This document shows, in pieces, positions 61,183 through 64,000 of a stretch of 64,000 nucleotides of DNA. Every line of letters begins with the position of its first letter. Position 1 is the stretch's first letter. The position numbers and the translations under genes were made by a program. Where the stretch lies: positions 8,742,001 to 8,806,000 of the forward strand of contig OY992835.1 of the NCBI GenBank assembly GCA_963921425.1, written 5' to 3'. Source of the DNA: Dryas octopetala (taxonomy: Eukaryota > Streptophyta > Magnoliopsida > Rosales > Rosaceae). The notes under the pieces were generated by a model. It had not been told where the DNA came from and did not search any database. It was given only the letters and a program-made list of their open reading frames with translations.

Positions 61183-61756
61183 GGTGGTGAAGAGTGAGAG
61201 AGAGAGAGATTTTCTGGTGGGAGAGATATGGATATTTCTTGCACCTTGAAACAGAGCTGCAATGGTTGTTTGGTTATATATTTTTACAGGCCTATTTCTG
61301 ATTGCTAGCTATATATATATGTACCTCATGCATGTACCTTTTCTCTCAAATGCAACTCACACATAAAGCATTTTTTTTTTTTTTTATCAATAGACTCTGC
61401 ATGATACTCACAAGTCACACCTAAGGCTAGCATTGATTCTCTGCATGCATTTTGCGAGAGATGAATCGAGTGCCAATTAAAAAAACAGTTTACGGGACAC
61501 CAATAATTAAGCAAAGATGGAGAAAGGGAATTATAGCTGGAGCTAATCAAGGCATGACTCTTGTCCATTTGGCATATATATACCACCTGTCCCATGTCCA
61601 ATATTATTAATTAGATGGTCAAAAAAATGAGCTGAAACGTACACCTGAATCTGATTAATACTGTTTTGCCGTTTTGGTACTCTGGCCGTTCGTACTTGTT
61701 CAGAACGATTTCTGAGACTATGAGGCACCAAATTAATTTTGATACTTCACAGCTAG

Positions 61757-61757
<1 letters not shown>

Positions 61758-61790
<33 letters not shown>

Positions 61791-61792
61791 GG
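61758..61792. repeat. TA microsatellite inside CACTA B
   Basis: About 15 TA units between the cryptochrome fragment and the PCNA-like gene. Confidence 0.75.
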
Positions 61793-61893
61793 CACAACCT
61801 AGAAGATTGAAAAGAACATATTTTACTACTGTAGTGTGGTCTGACATAAAAAAAAAATAGTATTACAGATAAGAAAAAGAATCAAGAACTGAC

Positions 61894-62186
61894 CATATAA
61901 GTGGTTGAAGAAGAGTTGAGTTGCACCAGTGGAAATAACAACCTCAAGACGAGAAGAAACACTGTCAGTGGATCTCTTGCTGATGAGAGGAGTGCCAAGA
62001 CTCTTCAAAGAGGAATCAAGATGAGCCAAGCTATGCTTGAGCCACCATCTTGACACCCTTCCTGGGTAGTAAGGGCCTTCCTCCTCAGGTGCCCATATGA
62101 AGATAGCAACCACACCCCCTGCTCTCACTCCAGCAGCTAAAGCTGGGTTATCTTTTATCCTCAGATCTCTCCTGAACCATACTACA
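61894..62186 (-). pseudogene. Captured cryptochrome (CRY1-like) N-terminal exon fragment
   Basis: The minus strand reads VVWFRRDLRIKDNPALAAGV, then FIWAPEEEG, YYPGRVSRWWLK, SLAHLDSSLKSLGTPL, TDSVSS and STGATQLFFNHLY. This is the start of the photolyase/cryptochrome alpha-beta domain of a plant CRY1-type blue-light receptor (about 97 codons), uninterrupted. It ends at TTATATG|GTCAGT, a good donor in the phase expected before the Asp of HLYD, so an exon boundary seems to be kept. The natural start codon is missing. FAD-binding and C-terminal parts are absent, so it cannot work as a photoreceptor. It sits in CACTA B between the SF3A2 piece and the PCNA-like gene, in the element's sense direction. 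Confidence 0.9.
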
Positions 62187-62364
62187 CTGTATCACTGAGA
62201 AAAACTGGACATTAACCCAGAAACGTTAGACTCCTAACGAAATTGTTCTAAGCAAATACAAGAAAACAAAAATAATAAATACCCATTCAGTTTTGGGAGC
62301 GTATGAAACAGAAGAAAACAATAAGATTAAACAAAGAAATTTCAATGGAAAGAGAGATAGGTAC

Positions 62365-62515
62365 CTTCCGAGGTGGTTGCGCATGAAATAGGGATCTTTG
62401 GCGAGATCGATGGTCTGAAGGGCGAGTCGTAGGACATGCTCTCGGCAGTCGATGGCTTTGTTCTGGGCAGAGACGGTGCGCCGCTGCCGGGCTTTGAACC
62501 CCATTCTCTTTCATA
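62365..62515 (-). pseudogene. Captured first exon of splicing factor SF3A2 (SAP62/PRP11)
   Basis: From the ATG at 62504 the minus strand reads SAQNKAIDCREHVLRLAL, then TIDLAKDPYFMRNHLG, closely matching the SF3A2 N-terminus. The exon ends at GGAAG|GTACCT, the position where the family continues with SYECKLC in its zinc finger, so the original splice donor seems preserved. Upstream, the family's REWGSKPGSG is visible in another frame after an ATG at about 62515. Two small indels have therefore scrambled the first 15 codons, and the frame used from 62504 is a by-product. The U2 snRNP zinc finger and the rest of the protein are absent. It lies just inside the 5' subterminal region of CACTA B. 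Confidence 0.85.
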
Positions 62516-62519
62516 TATA

Positions 62520-63306
62520 TCTTCTCAGTTCTTACTCGCTAATTTAAAGAAGCAAATGAAACATTAAATTCATAGAAAATAAACCCCTAATTTGAAGAAA
62601 CAAATGTATCATATCCCTAATTTCATGAAACATACGAACCTAAGAAATCCCTAATTTGAAGAAAAACCTAAACAACAGAAAACCCCATTTTGAAACCCTA
62701 ATTTTAGTAAAGAGAGAAGATGACAGAGAGAAAGAGAGAACCTAGGATGAGATAGAGAGAAGATCGAGGACAGAGAGAAAAGAGAACCCAGGAGATCGAG
62801 ATGACTAATCTTACCTTTTGGCTGCAACCCAGGACGATGAGCAAGGCAGAGATAAAACACTTGAGGGCCGACGCCGACGCCAAGGTCAACCACACGACGG
62901 CGACAACAACTGTGAGAACGAGAGGTAGGTGTGTGAGAGAGAGAGAGAGAGAGCTCGGGGTGAGAGGGAGTGCTGAGATAGATTGTTTATGTGTTTGTGT
63001 TTGAGAGGGGAGTATCGGGTCTAAATTTAAGTCAAAAAGTCTATATGTTGTCCTAAAAATTTGTATATTGATTTTTAGTTGAAATAATTAATATCAGTTA
63101 ATGGTTTAGATATCGATTTTTATAGAATTTTAATTTCTACCCAAAATTTTAGATATCGAATTTGGAAACCTAGCGATATACAAATGTGTTTCGATATCAG
63201 TTTTAAAAAACTAAAAATCTAACTGATATAAAAAAATTTTACAATATCAATTTTTTAAAAACTGATATTTTTTTAGTGATATCTAATGGGGTATTTCCTA
63301 GTAGTG
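62520..63306 (-). promoter_or_regulatory. CACTA B 5' terminal and leader region
   Basis: This is inverted homology to 46326-47140 of element A. It includes the CT/GA tract (62937-62952 here), the 'ggctgcaacccaggacgatga' phrase, and ATATC-type subterminal repeats up to the terminal CACTA. It probably keeps the tnp promoter, which would then drive transcription through the captured exons on the minus strand. Confidence 0.65.
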
Positions 63307-63309
63307 CAT

Positions 63310-63820
63310 GTGCATTTGCATCATAAAAACTGCATATACAAGCTCAAAATATCCAAAAAACAGTCGATGCAACTCCAAAATAAGCATCAAATGCATATGT
63401 AGATGCATCTCAAAAAACTGCATATTTTTTTACACTGCCGACCGCGCGCATGTAAAATTGAATGTGCTTTGGCTTAATTTTATTTTTAGGTGGATTTTCA
63501 ATTAAAATTCTTTGGTTTTTTGTCTTTGGGAGTAAATTATTATGAATACATTCTACCAATGAGATAGAGGCCTTTTGTTCTCATGTGAGTACGGTTGTTT
63601 CATTTAAGTATATATATCTCTCTCAATAGCGGATACAAGATCCCTAACCTGAGGGGGTCATAGTGTAAAAGTAAAAAAAAAAAAATGTTGGACGACAATA
63701 ACAATGAAAAATTGAACAATAGTAGTTTCATTCATAATTCATGTTAAAACAACGTTACAACCGACAATTGTCCACGATCAACGATGTTTCATATTTTGAA
63801 AACGTAGTATTATAGCTTCA
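63310..63820. other. Right flank of CACTA B, no gene recognised
   Basis: AT-rich sequence with an A-run at about 63674-63684. I see no gene or clear repeat boundary. Confidence 0.5.
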
Positions 63821-63822
63821 CT

Positions 63823-63997
63823 ATCAATACAAGAAAAAACATATTTTCTTCTTGGTCACTACTACCATCAAGGCTACCCTCTCCTGCTCCGCATGTGTCG
63901 CCACCTTGTCTATCTCAGCGTGAATGTTGGCCTCCAAGCTATCTTGAAGACTACCATTGCTCACTTGCTCAAACTGATATTCCTTCTTCTATGTTGG
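63823..63997 (-). pseudogene. Partial open frame at window edge, possibly transposon-derived
   Basis: The minus strand is open from the window edge with EQVSNGSLQDSLEANIHAEI, then VATHAEQERVALM, ending in a stop near 63823. The helical, Glu/Ala-rich style resembles C-terminal ends of plant En/Spm Transposase_24 proteins. Only about 58 codons are inside the window, so the call is weak. Confidence 0.3.
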
Positions 63998-64000
63998 TAG

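Larger units (their letters stand above)
58198..63306 (-). mobile_element. CACTA element B, non-autonomous, carrying host-gene fragments (Pack-CACTA)
   Basis: 5109 bp. Its ends start CACTACTAGGAAATACCCC, and both arms share the A and T variants that differ from element A. A CAT target duplication is exact (58195-58197 and 63307-63309). The left end is homologous to the 3' end of A and the right end to the 5' end of A, so B reads on the minus strand. It contains no tnp2 and no Ulp1 gene. Instead, in 5'-to-3' order, it has an SF3A2 exon, a cryptochrome exon, a PCNA-like three-exon gene and then the 3' subterminal repeats. It must depend on transposase in trans, with element A a natural candidate. 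Confidence 0.93.

Noticed and set aside
61326..61847. Short minus-strand frames between the cryptochrome fragment and the PCNA-like gene
   Set aside because: Low complexity with A/T runs and a TA microsatellite, and no recognisable domain.
1..64000. tRNA, rRNA or CRISPR arrays
   Set aside because: I looked for the typical conserved phrases and regular repeat-spacer patterns by eye and saw none, although an undetected tRNA cannot be excluded without a covariance search.

Overview
This is plant nuclear DNA: intron-containing genes, CT/GA-rich leaders, dense LTR retrotransposon remnants, MITEs and CACTA transposons. Gene families and codon style point to a eudicot. A woody rosid such as a Rosaceae species is plausible, but that is an impression and not something I could prove. 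All functions were assigned by reading translations; nothing was searched.

Layout. 1-4.3 kb: decayed LTR-like and intergenic sequence. 4.46-8.65 kb (+): an intact three-exon sterol C-5 desaturase gene. 8.65-20.7 kb: non-coding DNA with two head-to-tail Tourist-like MITEs that share a TTA, a LINE RNase H scrap, and a very young gag-only Ty1-copia element with identical LTRs. 20.74-22.29 kb (+): a single-exon DUF247 gene. 22.8-28.3 kb: fold-back MITEs, a copia 3' remnant split by a MITE, and long LTR-like DNA. 29.47-35.07 kb (+): an eight-exon three-CRM-domain chloroplast splicing factor gene (CRS1-like). 35.9-46.15 kb (-): broken parts of LRK10L-type receptor kinase genes, with retroelement debris and a MITE between them.

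46.3-63.3 kb is the most interesting part. Two CACTA (En/Spm) elements of one family lie 3'-end to 3'-end, 187 bp apart. Element A (46326-58010, + orientation) looks autonomous. It has perfect terminal inverted repeats, an intact TNP2 transposase gene (1073 aa after splicing) and a 12-exon gene for a 780-aa protein that joins a plant En/Spm Transposase_24-like region, a DUF8039-like region and a C48/Ulp1 (SUMO-protease-like) domain with its catalytic residues intact. Element B (58198-63306, - orientation, CAT target duplication) has no transposase. Instead it carries host-gene pieces in its own transcription direction: the first exon of splicing factor SF3A2, an N-terminal exon of a plant cryptochrome (CRY1-like), and a three-exon gene whose first two exons are collinear with the N-terminal domain of PCNA, followed by an exon encoding a hydrophobic tail. 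A GT-AG intron would join the SF3A2 and CRY1 pieces in frame. This Pack-CACTA cargo, next to a possibly autonomous partner of the same family, is my main candidate for a previously undescribed system.

The host genes (STE1-like, DUF247, CRS1-like) are unrelated single genes that do not form a pathway. The transposon genes probably do work together: TNP2 for excision and integration, and the Transposase_24-Ulp1 protein as the likely accessory or end-binding factor, possibly acting in trans on element B.
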